A stretch of 64,000 nt of DNA from JACDAN01 sp963842235 (GTDB lineage Bacteria > Actinomycetota > Thermoleophilia > Gaiellales > Gaiellaceae). Positions within the stretch are counted from its first letter, which is position 1, and each line of letters starts with the position of its first letter. The position numbers and the translations under genes are program-made. Shown piece by piece: positions 49,091-57,397 of the stretch. The notes below the pieces were generated by a model, which saw only the letters and a list, made by a program, of their open reading frames with translations, made no database searches and was not told where the DNA came from. The DNA is taken from the NCBI GenBank assembly GCA_963842235.1, contig CAWJFT010000001.1, forward strand, positions 496,001 to 560,000, written 5' to 3'.

Positions 49091-49266
49091 ACGTCCTGGA
49101 GATAGGCGCAGCGGCGATCGTCGCCGGGGAGCGGCGAAGGCCCGATCCGCGTGACCATCATCCGGCCCTCTTCCTCCTCGAGGACGCTGCCCACCTGGGG
49201 CAGCTCGCCGTCGCGCTCGCGAAGCTCGTAGCCCGTCGGCTTCGAGACGAAGAGGAGGTACGCCAT
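49087..49266 (-). CDS. Small hypothetical protein
   Basis: 59 residues from ATG 49266 (MAYLLFVSKPTGYELRERDG...). It contains a VLEEEEGRMMVTRIGPSPLPGDDRRCAYL pattern that looks like a conserved beta-rich mini-protein common after NarL-type kinases in this group. Function unknown. It ends convergently, overlapping the FAD gene stop by 4 bp. Confidence 0.55.
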   Translation of the reverse strand: MAYLLFVSKPTGYELRERDGELPQVGSVLEEEEGRMMVTRIGPSPLPGDDRRCAYLQDV

Positions 49267-49279
49267 CGCAGCGGGCACC

Positions 49280-50026
49280 TTAACTTCGCGCGGTGTAGGG
49301 CGGAAGCGTCACACGCACCGCGGTGCCCGCGCCCTCCGGGCTCGTCTCGACCGACACACGGCCCTGCAGCGTCCGCGCCCGCTCCTCGAGCTCGTCGAAG
49401 CTGCGCCGCCTCCGCTCGCCGGGGCTGTCGTCCAGGATCACCGTCTCGACGCCGCCCCCGTTGAGCGAGGCGATGCGCACGCTGATCCGCGTCGGCGGTC
49501 CGCGGCGCATGGCCTGGTCGATCGCCTCCCGGATGATCTGGTACAGCGTGGCCTGCGCCTGTTCGGCGAGCGCCTCGCCGGCCTCGACGTCCAGGTCGAC
49601 CTGGATCCGGTGCGAGAGACCGACCTGCTCGGCGAGCGCGGCGACGGCCGGCCCGAAGCCCTGGTCACGGAGCACGACCGGCTCGAGTGCGAACGACAGG
49701 TCGCGTAGCTCCCGGATCGTGTCGCGCTGCCTCGCGAGCGCCATCGCCAGGATCCGCTTGGCGTCCTCATAGGCTCCTCGGTCGATGGCGTCGGAGACCC
49801 CGTCGAGCATCAGCGCGATCCCCGACATCGACTGAACGGGAACGTCGTGCAGATGGAGGGCGAGCCGGCGCCGCTCTTCCTGCTCCGCGGTAATCAGCTT
49901 GTCGGAGAGCCGCGCGCGCTCGGCGTCCATTAGCGCGTGGCGCCGGCGCTCACTGCGGAGCAGGTAAAGACCGAGCAGCGCCGCAAGCGCGAGCGCGACG
50001 GCGAGCGCCGCCAAGGCAGCGATCAC
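49280..50026 (-). CDS. NarL-family sensor histidine kinase
   Basis: 248 residues from GTG 50026. One N-terminal membrane helix, then the HisKA_3 dimerisation domain with RRRLALHLHDVPVQSMSGIALML (phospho-acceptor histidine in LHD) and a HATPase-like domain. The ATPase is degenerate: the N box reads REAIDQAMRRG (Asn replaced by Asp) and the G1 box is DDSPGE instead of DDGxG. It may work through the partner regulator in an unusual way or have low activity. It follows its response regulator with a shortened mobile element between the two genes. Confidence 0.85.
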   Translation of the reverse strand: MIAALAALAVALALAALLGLYLLRSERRRHALMDAERARLSDKLITAEQEERRRLALHLHDVPVQSMSGIALMLDGVSDAIDRGAYEDAKRILAMALARQRDTIRELRDLSFALEPVVLRDQGFGPAVAALAEQVGLSHRIQVDLDVEAGEALAEQAQATLYQIIREAIDQAMRRGPPTRISVRIASLNGGGVETVILDDSPGERRRRSFDELEERARTLQGRVSVETSPEGAGTAVRVTLPPYTARS

Positions 50027-50035
50027 GTCGACGCC

Positions 50036-50091
50036 CTAGTGCTCCGTCCAGTAATGCCGCCGCCGGCATGTATTGCTGGATGGGGCACTAG
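50036..50091. mobile_element. CTAG-flanked palindromic element, internally deleted copy 3
   Basis: Only the two terminal inverted repeats remain, joined back to back (48-bp body 50040-50087), in opposite orientation to copy 1. Left end TGCTCCGTCCAGTAATGCCG, right end GGCATGTATTGCTGGATGGG; both flanked by CTAG. It forms one long hairpin. It lies between the response regulator and its kinase, and its right CTAG provides the TAG stop of the response regulator. Confidence 0.85.
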
Positions 50092-50738
50092 TCGATGATC
50101 GCTTCGCGAAGCGCGATCGCAACCGCATGGGTCCGGGTGTCCGCCTCGAGCTTGGTGAGGATGTGGCGGACGTGGCTCTTCACCGTCTCCTGGCTGATGT
50201 ACAGGCGCGCAGCCACGTCGGCGTTCGACATGCCGTCTGCGAGCAGCTGCAGGATCTCCCGCTCCCGCGCGGTCAGCATGTCGTCGCGATCCCCAGGGAG
50301 GAAGGCGGGCATGAGCGCGGGATCGACATAGCCGTCGCCGGCCGCGACCTTCTCGATCGCCCTCACGAGCGTCTGGTGCGGAGCTTCCTTCAAGATGTAG
50401 CCCTTCGCGCCTGACTCGAGCCCGCGACTGAGCAGGCTCCGCTCGCTGTAGGCGGTGAAGATCAGCACGGAGGCGTCGGGGACCTTCGACGTCAGCTGCT
50501 TGGTCGCCTCGAGCCCGTCCATGCCGGGCATCCGGACGTCCATGATCACGACGTTCGGCCTCCGGCGCTCGGCGAGGGAAACCGCGGAGGCGCCGTCGGA
50601 CGCCTCCCCGATCACACGGATGTGCGGCGCCCGTGACAGCGACAGGCGCAGGCCTTCGCGGACGACCTCGTGGTCATCGACGATCAGGCAGGTGATTTCG
50701 GTCTTCCCGTCGGCGCTTGGGTCCTGAGCCACGGCCAT
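50088..50738 (-). CDS. NarL/LuxR-family response regulator
   Basis: 216 residues. Receiver: CLIVDDHEVVREGLRLSLS, NVVIMDVRMPGMDG (phospho-acceptor Asp), VLIFTAYSE and GYILKEAP (Lys). The C-terminal LuxR-type helix-turn-helix is LTAREREILQLLADGMSNADVAARLYISQETVKSHVRHILTKLEA. All catalytic residues present. ATG at 50738 with TAGAAT 4 nt upstream on the minus strand. Cognate of the downstream kinase. Confidence 0.95.
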   Translation of the reverse strand: MAVAQDPSADGKTEITCLIVDDHEVVREGLRLSLSRAPHIRVIGEASDGASAVSLAERRRPNVVIMDVRMPGMDGLEATKQLTSKVPDASVLIFTAYSERSLLSRGLESGAKGYILKEAPHQTLVRAIEKVAAGDGYVDPALMPAFLPGDRDDMLTAREREILQLLADGMSNADVAARLYISQETVKSHVRHILTKLEADTRTHAVAIALREAIID

Positions 50739-50762
50739 GGCAATTCTAGGCCTGCCCCGCGC

Positions 50763-51659
50763 TTATACGGCGAGGGCGAGCTGCTGGTCGTGCTGCGTGC
50801 CGTCTAGCGGCTGCTTGCGCCGGTCCTTGATCCCATACTCCCGGGCAAGAGCGGAGACCTGCTCCCGGAGCGGCTTCGCCTCTCCACTCCGCAGATAGGC
50901 GCGTCCCTCATAGAGCTCGAGATAGTGGTCGAGCTGCTCAGGCCAGTCCTCCGCGAGGTGCTCGAGGAAGTGCTCGCGCGTGCCCGGGCGGAGGAAGAGC
51001 AGATTCGTCCAGACGCCGGTGGCGCCCGCCTCTCGCGCGGCCTTAACCACCTCACGCAGCTGCTCCGGCCTGTCGGAGATGCCGGGCAGGATCGGCGCCA
51101 TGCCGACTCCGACCTTGATCCCGGCGTCGACGAGCTCCTTGACGGCGCGGAGCCGCTGGCGGGGATGCGCGGTGCTCGGCTCGGTCTTTCGCCAGACGTC
51201 GTCGTCGACCGTAGGGACCGAGAAGGTGATGCTGACCTTGGCGCGCCGCGCGGCCTCCGCGAGAACGTCGAGGTCGCGCACGATCATCGGGCCTCGCGTG
51301 ATCAGGCTGAAGGGGTTCGAGAACTCGGCGAACGCCTCGATGCAGCCGCGCGTGAGGCGGTACTTGCCCTCCGCCGGCTGATACGGATCAGTCGCGGCTC
51401 CGACGGCGACGGTGTCGCCTTCCCAAGACGCACGCCCGAGCTCCCGCCGCAGGACCTCGGCGATGTTGACCTTGACACGGATCGAGGTCCCGTAGCGCTC
51501 ATCCGACGGCCGGTCAGCACGCTGCTCGAAGGCCCGCACGTAACAGAACGTGCAGCGGTGGACGCAGCCCATGTACGGGTTCAGCGACCACTCGAAGGCC
51601 ATGCCCTTGACGCGGTTCAGGGCGCTCCGGCAGGGCTCTTCGCGGTAGTCGACCCGCAT
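50763..51659 (-). CDS. Radical SAM protein of the Rv2578c/SplB-like family
   Basis: 298 residues from ATG 51659. The cluster motif is CVHRCTFCY (CxxxCxxC). Also seen: ALNRVKGMAFEWSLNPYMGC at the start, DTVAVGAATDPYQPAEGKYRLTRG, and VGVGMAPILPGISD. This family is related to spore photoproduct lyase and radical SAM DNA-repair proteins; its substrate is unknown. A LexA-type operator overlaps the promoter, suggesting induction by DNA damage. A C-terminal tail (KDRRKQPLDGTQHDQQLALAV) is unstructured. Confidence 0.92.
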   Translation of the reverse strand: MRVDYREEPCRSALNRVKGMAFEWSLNPYMGCVHRCTFCYVRAFEQRADRPSDERYGTSIRVKVNIAEVLRRELGRASWEGDTVAVGAATDPYQPAEGKYRLTRGCIEAFAEFSNPFSLITRGPMIVRDLDVLAEAARRAKVSITFSVPTVDDDVWRKTEPSTAHPRQRLRAVKELVDAGIKVGVGMAPILPGISDRPEQLREVVKAAREAGATGVWTNLLFLRPGTREHFLEHLAEDWPEQLDHYLELYEGRAYLRSGEAKPLREQVSALAREYGIKDRRKQPLDGTQHDQQLALAV

Positions 51660-51665
51660 CCCCGT

Positions 51666-51683
51666 AGTGTAGAACACACGTTC
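51666..51683 (-). promoter_or_regulatory. LexA/SOS box overlapping a leaderless promoter
   Basis: GAACACACGTTC at 51672-51683 matches the Gram-positive/actinobacterial SOS consensus GAAC-RNRY-GTTC. It directly abuts TACACT (51671-51666 on the minus strand), which is 6 nt from the ATG at 51659, so LexA binding would block polymerase at the radical SAM gene. Confidence 0.72.
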
Positions 51684-51778
51684 GTTTTGCGCGGGGACCG
51701 CCGAGGCCGTCCCTATACTCCGAGGACTTCCTTGGACGACGACCGACCGCCTAGTCCCCGCGCCCCGGAAAGCGGGGC

Positions 51779-53083
51779 ATGATGCTTGTCCTCGAGCTTC
51801 TCGCCGTTGCAGCGCTCCTGCTGCTGAACGCGTTCTTCGTGGCGGGCGAGTACGGGCTCGTCACCGCTCGGAGGACCCGGCTCCGCGAGCTCGAGCAGTC
51901 CGGTAACCGCCGGGCGCGGGCAGCCCTTGCCATCACCGCGGACCCGCCGCGCTTCATCGCGGCGATGCAGCTCGGGGTGACGGCGACGAGCCTGGCAATC
52001 GGCGCCATCGGCGAGCCGGTGCTCGCCCGTGTTTTCGATCCGGTGCTGGCCGGGGTGCTCGCATTCGGGCTCGCGTTCCTGCTCATCACCTATCTGCACG
52101 TCGTTGTCGGCGAGCTCGTCCCAAAGGGGATCGCCCTTGGGCACTCCGAGACCGTCGCTCTTGCCGTCTCAGGACCGGTTCGAGCGTTCTTCTGGGTCTT
52201 CAAGCCGCTGATCTGGCTGCTGCAGCGCTCCTCCGATCTCGCCCTGCGTCTGCTCGGCCTCGAGCCGCCCGGCGCGGACGGCGCCGTGTACTCGGAGGCG
52301 GAGCTGAAGATGCTCCTCTCGCGCTCGACGGAGCACGGCGAGCTTGCGGAGGACGAGCAGGAGATGCTCTACAAGGTCTTCGACTTCGCGGACAAGGAGG
52401 TCGCCGACGTCATGGTTCCGCGTCCCGAGGTCGTTGCGCTCTCGGTCGACCTCCCGCCCGAGGACTGCCTCGCCGCGGTGATCGAGTCTCCGTACACCCG
52501 TTATCCCGTCTATCGCGGCTCGCTCGACGAGATCGTCGGGGTCCTGCACGTCCGTGACCTGTTCTCTGCGGTCAGCAACGGCGGCCTCGCGACCATCAGG
52601 GTCGAAGAGCTCGTCCGGCCGGCGCCGATGGTGCCGGAGACGAAGGATCTCGCCGCCATGCTCAGGGAGTTCCGCCGCACGAATCAGCACATGGCGATCG
52701 TCGTCGACGAGTACGGCGCGACCGAGGGGATCGTCACGCTCGAGGACCTGCTCGAGGAGATCGTCGGCGAGATCGAGGACGAGTTCGACCTGCCCGACGA
52801 GACCGTGGAGCGCCTCGACGAGCGGACGATTCGGGTCCACGGCACTTTCCCGATCGACGACTTCAACGAGCAGTTCGAGAAAGACATGCCTCAGGAGGAC
52901 TTCCACACGCTCGCGGGCTTCGTCTTCGGCCAGCTCGGCCGCGCCCCCGAAGAGCGCGACGAGGTCGTCTGGGACGGGCTCAGGTTCACCGTCGTCGACA
53001 TCGACGGCGCACGGATCGAGAAGCTGGAGGTCGAGTTCCTCGGCGAGCACGAGGCGGAGCCCGCCGCCGTGGAGAGCGCCTGA
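51779..53083 (+). CDS. CNNM/CorC (HlyC) family transporter-associated protein
   Basis: 434 residues. The N-terminal DUF21/CNNM membrane domain has three to four helices and EYGLVTARRTRLRELEQSG, GVTATSLAIGAIGEP and VVVGELVPKGIAL. Two CBS domains follow (about 215-335), with VMVPRPEVVALSVD, IESPYTRYPVYRGSLDEIVGVLHV and AIVVDEYGATEGIVTLEDLLEEIVGEI. A C-terminal CorC_HlyC domain ends the protein (about 350-430). Family members act in magnesium or cobalt efflux and stress resistance. ATG 51779 or 51782. Confidence 0.92.
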   Translation: MMLVLELLAVAALLLLNAFFVAGEYGLVTARRTRLRELEQSGNRRARAALAITADPPRFIAAMQLGVTATSLAIGAIGEPVLARVFDPVLAGVLAFGLAFLLITYLHVVVGELVPKGIALGHSETVALAVSGPVRAFFWVFKPLIWLLQRSSDLALRLLGLEPPGADGAVYSEAELKMLLSRSTEHGELAEDEQEMLYKVFDFADKEVADVMVPRPEVVALSVDLPPEDCLAAVIESPYTRYPVYRGSLDEIVGVLHVRDLFSAVSNGGLATIRVEELVRPAPMVPETKDLAAMLREFRRTNQHMAIVVDEYGATEGIVTLEDLLEEIVGEIEDEFDLPDETVERLDERTIRVHGTFPIDDFNEQFEKDMPQEDFHTLAGFVFGQLGRAPEERDEVVWDGLRFTVVDIDGARIEKLEVEFLGEHEAEPAAVESA

Positions 53084-53130
53084 GTCGTCACCGCGGCTTC
53101 GCCGGGGCCGAGGCGCCTTCGTCGTGGCCG

Positions 53131-55143
53131 GTGTTACCCGGGACACCGCGGCCAGACCGGCTCGGCCGCTCTGTCGATGTGCTTCCAGGGGTCGGGCCGA
53201 CCGTGAAGAAGCGGCTCGCGAAGCTCGGGCTGCGAACCGTCGGCGACGTCCTCGAGTATCGGCCCCGGCGCTACGAGCCCGCGGTTCCCGAGCGGCGGAT
53301 CGCGGAGCTCTTCGGCGAGGACGAGGCGGTGATCTCCGGCGAGGTGCGGAGCACGAGGCTCCAGCGGGCACGGCGCCTAAAGCTTGTCAAGGCTCGCGTC
53401 GCCGACGAGTCAGGCGAGATCACCGCTGTCTGGTTCAACCAGGCCTGGCTCGCCGACCGGCTCCGGCCCGGAATGCAGGTCCGCCTGCGCGGGAACCTGC
53501 GCGGTCGGGATTTCGCGGTTCGTTCGTACGACCTGGACGGTGTCTCGGCCACGGCCGACTTCGCGCCCGTCTATCCGGCGACCGAGGAGGTCACGGTCAA
53601 GAAGCTCCGCGACGTCGCCGGCGCGGCGCTCGAGTACGCGCGGGACGTCGTCGATCCACTGCCGGCGGAGCTCAAAGGAGCGACCGGGCTTCCGGGGAAG
53701 GCGGACGCGCTGGTTGCCCTGCACCGCCCCCGGGAGGACGCGGACGGCGAGCGTGCGCGGCGCCGCCTCGCGTTCGACGAGCTGTTGGTGCTGCAACTGG
53801 GGCTTGCTCGCCGACGGCTGGGCAGAGAGGAGGAGCGGGCGACGGCGCTGGGCCAGCCGGGCGAGCTCGTCGAGCGATATCGCACGGTGCTTCCGTTCGA
53901 GTTGACGCCCGACCAGGAGCAGGCGATCGCCGAGATCGACGCCGACCTCCGCGGCGAGCGGCCGATGGAACGGCTACTGCAGGGCGACGTCGGCTCCGGG
54001 AAGACGGTAGTCGCGCTCTATGCGCTCCTCCGCGCCGTCGAGGCCGGCCACCGGGGCGCGCTGATGGCCCCCACCGAGACGCTCGCGGAGCAGCATTTCC
54101 TCACCGTCGAGCCGATCTGTGCCGAGCTAGGCGTCTCGTGTGCGCTCTTGACGAGCTCCGTAGGCGCGCGCGCGAGGCGGGCTGCGCCGAGCGCGCAGAT
54201 CGTCGTGGGAACGCATGCGCTCATCCAGGAAGGGGTCGAGCTCTCCGACCTGGCTGTGGCCATCGTGGACGAACAGCACCGGTTCGGCGTCGAGCAACGG
54301 GCGGCGATTCGGGCGGGACGGAGACCACACACACTGCACATGACCGCGACGCCGATCCCGCGGACGCTCGCCCTGACCGTCTACGGCGACCTCTCGGTCA
54401 CCGAGATCACGAAGCCGCCGGCGAACCGTAAGCCGATCGTCACGCGGTGGATTCCGGAGGAGCGCGCGTCCGAGGCCTACCGGCGGCTCACGCGGCTGCT
54501 GAAGGAAGGCCGCCAGGCGTATGTCGTGTGCCCGCTCATCGAAGCGTCGGAAACGAGTCGGGCTCGTGCTGCGGAACAAGAGGCCGACCGGCTCCAGCGC
54601 GCCGAGCTGCGCAGCTTCCGGGTGGGTTGCCTGCACGGAAAGATCAAGCCGGACGACCGCCGTGACCTGATGGCGCGGTTCAAGGCGCGACAGCTGGACG
54701 TCCTCGTCGCGACGACGGTGATCGAGGTCGGTGTCGACGTTCCGAATGCGACGGTGATGATCGTCCAGGAGGCCGACCGATTCGGCCTCGCGCAGCTCCA
54801 CCAGCTCCGCGGCCGCGTCGGGCGTGGCGCGGAGCAGTCCTACTGCCTGCTCGTCTCGCGGCGCCGAGAGGAGCTGACGGAGTCGGCGCAGGCGCGGTTG
54901 GAGGCGCTCGTCTCGACCACCGACGGCTTCGAGCTCGCGGAGGTGGATCTGGAGCTCCGCGGCGAAGGCCAGCTCCTTGGGACAAGGCAGTCGGGCCTCT
55001 CCGACTTCCGCTTCACGAAGCTGCGCGCAGATCGCGACCTGCTGGAGCAGGCGCGGGAGGTCGCCGAGCAGCTCGTCGACTACGAGGGCCCGCTGAACGA
55101 GGAGGTCGAGCGCCTCTTCGCCGAACATGATCTGCCCGCATGA
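53131..55143 (+). CDS. recG: ATP-dependent DNA helicase RecG
   Basis: 670 residues. The N-terminal wedge (OB) domain begins with DVLPGVGPTVKKRLAKLGLRTVGDVLEYRPRRYE. Walker A GDVGSGKT is near residue 285, DEQHRFG near 379, and MTATPIPRTLALTVYGDL follows. VGVDVPNATVMIVQEADRFGLAQLHQLRGRVGRG is motif VI. RecG remodels stalled forks and Holliday junctions. GTG start. The stop overlaps rsmD (ATGA), opening the block recG-rsmD-coaD. Confidence 0.96.
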   Translation: MLPGTPRPDRLGRSVDVLPGVGPTVKKRLAKLGLRTVGDVLEYRPRRYEPAVPERRIAELFGEDEAVISGEVRSTRLQRARRLKLVKARVADESGEITAVWFNQAWLADRLRPGMQVRLRGNLRGRDFAVRSYDLDGVSATADFAPVYPATEEVTVKKLRDVAGAALEYARDVVDPLPAELKGATGLPGKADALVALHRPREDADGERARRRLAFDELLVLQLGLARRRLGREEERATALGQPGELVERYRTVLPFELTPDQEQAIAEIDADLRGERPMERLLQGDVGSGKTVVALYALLRAVEAGHRGALMAPTETLAEQHFLTVEPICAELGVSCALLTSSVGARARRAAPSAQIVVGTHALIQEGVELSDLAVAIVDEQHRFGVEQRAAIRAGRRPHTLHMTATPIPRTLALTVYGDLSVTEITKPPANRKPIVTRWIPEERASEAYRRLTRLLKEGRQAYVVCPLIEASETSRARAAEQEADRLQRAELRSFRVGCLHGKIKPDDRRDLMARFKARQLDVLVATTVIEVGVDVPNATVMIVQEADRFGLAQLHQLRGRVGRGAEQSYCLLVSRRREELTESAQARLEALVSTTDGFELAEVDLELRGEGQLLGTRQSGLSDFRFTKLRADRDLLEQAREVAEQLVDYEGPLNEEVERLFAEHDLPA

Positions 55144-55676
55144 GGATCATCGCCGGCGAGAAGCGCGGCGCCAGGATCGTGGCTCCCAAAGGGCACGACA
55201 CGCGGCCGACCGCCGACCGGGTCCGCGAAGCCGCCTTCAACCTGATCGGGCCCGTAGACGGCGCCACCGTGCTCGACCTCTTCGCCGGCTCCGGCGCCTA
55301 CGGGCTCGAAGCGCTGTCCAGAGGTGCCGCATCGGCCGTCTTCGCCGAAGACGATCCCGCCGCCTGCCGGGCAATCCGCCAGAACCTCGAGAAGCTGCGC
55401 CTGATCGGAGCGACGGTGCTCTGCCGCGATGCGATCCAGGTTCTCTCCCAAGAGGCCGGCGCAGGCAGGCGCTACGATCTCCTCCTCGTCGACCCGCCCT
55501 ACCGGATGTTTTCCTCGGTGCAAACCGGCCTGGCCACCTACCTGCCGCAAGTCCTCGCCGCTGACGGCCTCGCCGTCGTCGAGACCCACGCGAAGGAGGA
55601 GCCGGAGTTGCCGCTCGCCGTTCGGACGAGCCGCCGCTACGGCTCTGGCCGCCTCACGCTCTTCGAGCACGAATGA
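55140..55676 (+). CDS. rsmD: 16S rRNA G966 N2-methyltransferase
   Basis: 178 residues. MRIIAGEKRGARIVAPKGHDTRPTADRVREAAFN is the canonical opening, VLDLFAGSGAYGLEALSRGA is the AdoMet loop, and LLVDPPY is the catalytic DPPY motif. It methylates G966 of 16S rRNA. Tightly coupled with recG and coaD through 4-bp overlaps, the usual bacterial arrangement. Confidence 0.95.
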   Translation: MRIIAGEKRGARIVAPKGHDTRPTADRVREAAFNLIGPVDGATVLDLFAGSGAYGLEALSRGAASAVFAEDDPAACRAIRQNLEKLRLIGATVLCRDAIQVLSQEAGAGRRYDLLLVDPPYRMFSSVQTGLATYLPQVLAADGLAVVETHAKEEPELPLAVRTSRRYGSGRLTLFEHE

Positions 55677-56188
55677 TCACCGCGATCTCCCCGGGCACCT
55701 ACGACCCCGTCACGAACGGCCATGTCGACGTGATCCGGCGCGCCGCCGGGATCTTCGACCGCGTCGTCGTCGGCGTCGTCGGCACGCCGTCGCACAAGCA
55801 GCCGATGTTCTCGGTCGACGAGCGGGTCGAGTTCCTCCGAGACGCCCTGACCGGGCTGGACAACGTCGAGGTGGACGTCTTCAAGGAGCTCGTGGTCGAG
55901 TTCGCGCGCAAATGGGACGCGAAGGTGATCGTCAAAGGGCTGCGCGTGATCTCGGACTTCGAGTGGGAATTCCAGATGAACCAGCTCAACCGGACACTCG
56001 CCCCGGACATCGAAACCGTCTACGTGATGGCGAGCCCGGAAGTCAGCTTCGTCTCCTCGAGCGGCGTCAAGGAGATCGCGGTCTACGGCGGCGACATCAG
56101 CGGACTCGTCCCCGACCTGGTGGCGGCGAGGATGCGTGAGCTCTTCCCCGACGGTCGGCCAGGCGCTCCCGTCAGCCCCTCTGAGTAA
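55673..56188 (+). CDS. coaD: Phosphopantetheine adenylyltransferase
   Basis: 171 residues. AISPGTYDPVTNGHVDVIRRAA contains the nucleotidyltransferase T/HxGH motif, FEWEFQMNQLNR and VSSSGVKEIAVYGGDISGLVP are typical. It makes dephospho-CoA from phosphopantetheine and ATP. Slightly longer than the usual 160 because of the Pro-rich C terminus. ATG overlaps the rsmD stop. Confidence 0.95.
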   Translation: MITAISPGTYDPVTNGHVDVIRRAAGIFDRVVVGVVGTPSHKQPMFSVDERVEFLRDALTGLDNVEVDVFKELVVEFARKWDAKVIVKGLRVISDFEWEFQMNQLNRTLAPDIETVYVMASPEVSFVSSSGVKEIAVYGGDISGLVPDLVAARMRELFPDGRPGAPVSPSE

Positions 56189-56199
56189 ACTCCCGGGCC

Positions 56200-56706
56200 A
56201 TGGATGTCCTCGTTCTCATCGACAAGCTCGACGACCTCGTCCACAACGCGAAGGCCGTTCCGCTCACCGACCAGGTGCGGATCGACCGTGAGGAGATCTA
56301 CGAGATCCTCGACCAGATGCGCGCGACGATTCCCGAGGAGATCAAGCAGGCTCGCTGGATCGTCAAGGAGCGGCAGGAGATGCTCGCCGAAGCCAAGCGA
56401 GAATGCGACCGGATCCTCGGGGAGGCTCGTGAGCAGGCTGCCCGGGAGGCGTCGCAGACGGAGATCGTCAAGCTCGCCGAGCGGCAGGCGCAGGAGATCA
56501 TCGACGAGTCGCGGCGGCAGGCCCGCGAGACGCGGCTCGAGATGGAGGACTGGGCCGACAGCATCCTCTCGACGCTCGAGGTCAATCTCGACAAGTTCCT
56601 CGGGGCGGTCAAGCGCGGACGAGAGCGGCTGCACGAGCGCTCGCAGGAAACTGTCGTCGCGGGAGTCGCGGCGGCGGGCTCCAACGACGACCAGCCGTAC
56701 GAGTAA
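56200..56706 (+). CDS. SepIVA-like coiled-coil cell-division/elongation protein
   Basis: 168 residues, almost all helical: MDVLVLIDKLDDLVHNAKAVPLTDQVRIDREEIYEILDQMRATIPEEIKQARWIVKERQEML is the DivIVA-related N-terminal signature seen in mycobacterial SepIVA (Rv2927c type). A long coiled coil follows (QAAREASQTEIVKLAERQAQEIIDESRRQA). In mycobacteria the gene neighbours DUF177 and rnc, as here. Actinobacterial members take part in septation and polar growth. TAAACT (56186-56191) lies 8 nt before the ATG. Confidence 0.87.
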   Translation: MDVLVLIDKLDDLVHNAKAVPLTDQVRIDREEIYEILDQMRATIPEEIKQARWIVKERQEMLAEAKRECDRILGEAREQAAREASQTEIVKLAERQAQEIIDESRRQARETRLEMEDWADSILSTLEVNLDKFLGAVKRGRERLHERSQETVVAGVAAAGSNDDQPYE

Positions 56707-57397
56707 CGCGTCGCGCGTCGCGGCGCTGTACGACGTGCACGGGAATCTTCCCGCGCTCGAAGCCGTGCTCGCGCAGGCGGGCGACGCGCAGCTCGTCTTC
56801 GGCGGCGACATCGCGTGGGGACCGCTTCCCGTCGAGACGCTCGACCGGATCAGGTCGTTGGACGCCCTTGCGCTTAGGGGCAACGTCGACCGCGACCTCG
56901 GCGACGAGTGGCTCGAGGCACAGCTCGGCACCGACCGCCTCGAGTGGCTCAGGACGCTCCCGGAGCAGATCGAGCTTGAGGTCGAGGGGCTCGGCCGGGT
57001 GCTCTTCTGCCACGGCTCGCCTCGGAGCGACGAGGAAATGCTGGTTCGGACGGCGTCGGAGGAGCGGCTCGCGGAGATCCTGGGCGGCGTCCAGGCCACC
57101 GTCGTCGTCTGCGGGCACACGCACATGCAGTTCGACCGCTGGGTCGGCGACAAGCGCGTGGTCAATGCCGGCAGCGTCGGGCTCCCCTATGGAGCGACCG
57201 GCGCGCACTGGGTCGAGCTGGGCCCCGACGTTCGCCACCGTCGCGTCGACTACGACCCGTCGCCGCTTGGCACCTCGAAGTGGCCTCGCGCCTCTGAGAT
57301 CATCTCCGTGATCGAGTCGCCACCGAGCGAAGAGCAGGCCATCGCCGAGTTCGAGGCGCTGATCGAGGCTGGCCGCGACGCTACCCTCATCCATTGA
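56699..57397 (+). CDS. Calcineurin-like phosphoesterase, copy 1 (non-canonical start)
   Basis: About 232 residues. ALYDVHGNLPALEAVL (metal ligands), FGGDIAWGP, LRGNVDRDL, RVLFCHGSPRSD and VVVCGHTHMQFDR are the YfcE-type phosphoesterase motifs, followed by VNAGSVGLPYG. No ATG, GTG or TTG lies between the previous stop and the first motif. Alignment with the paralogue downstream places its TTG codon opposite an ACG here (56699-56701), 8 nt inside the SepIVA gene, so initiation at ACG or by coupling is proposed. Substrate unknown. Tandem duplicate of the next gene. Confidence 0.8.
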   Translation, partial: TSNASRVAALYDVHGNLPALEAVLAQAGDAQLVFGGDIAWGPLPVETLDRIRSLDALALRGNVDRDLGDEWLEAQLGTDRLEWLRTLPEQIELEVEGLGRVLFCHGSPRSDEEMLVRTASEERLAEILGGVQATVVVCGHTHMQFDRWVGDKRVVNAGSVGLPYGATGAHWVELGPDVRHRRVDYDPSPLGTSKWPRASEIISVIESPPSEEQAIAEFEALIEAGRDATLIH

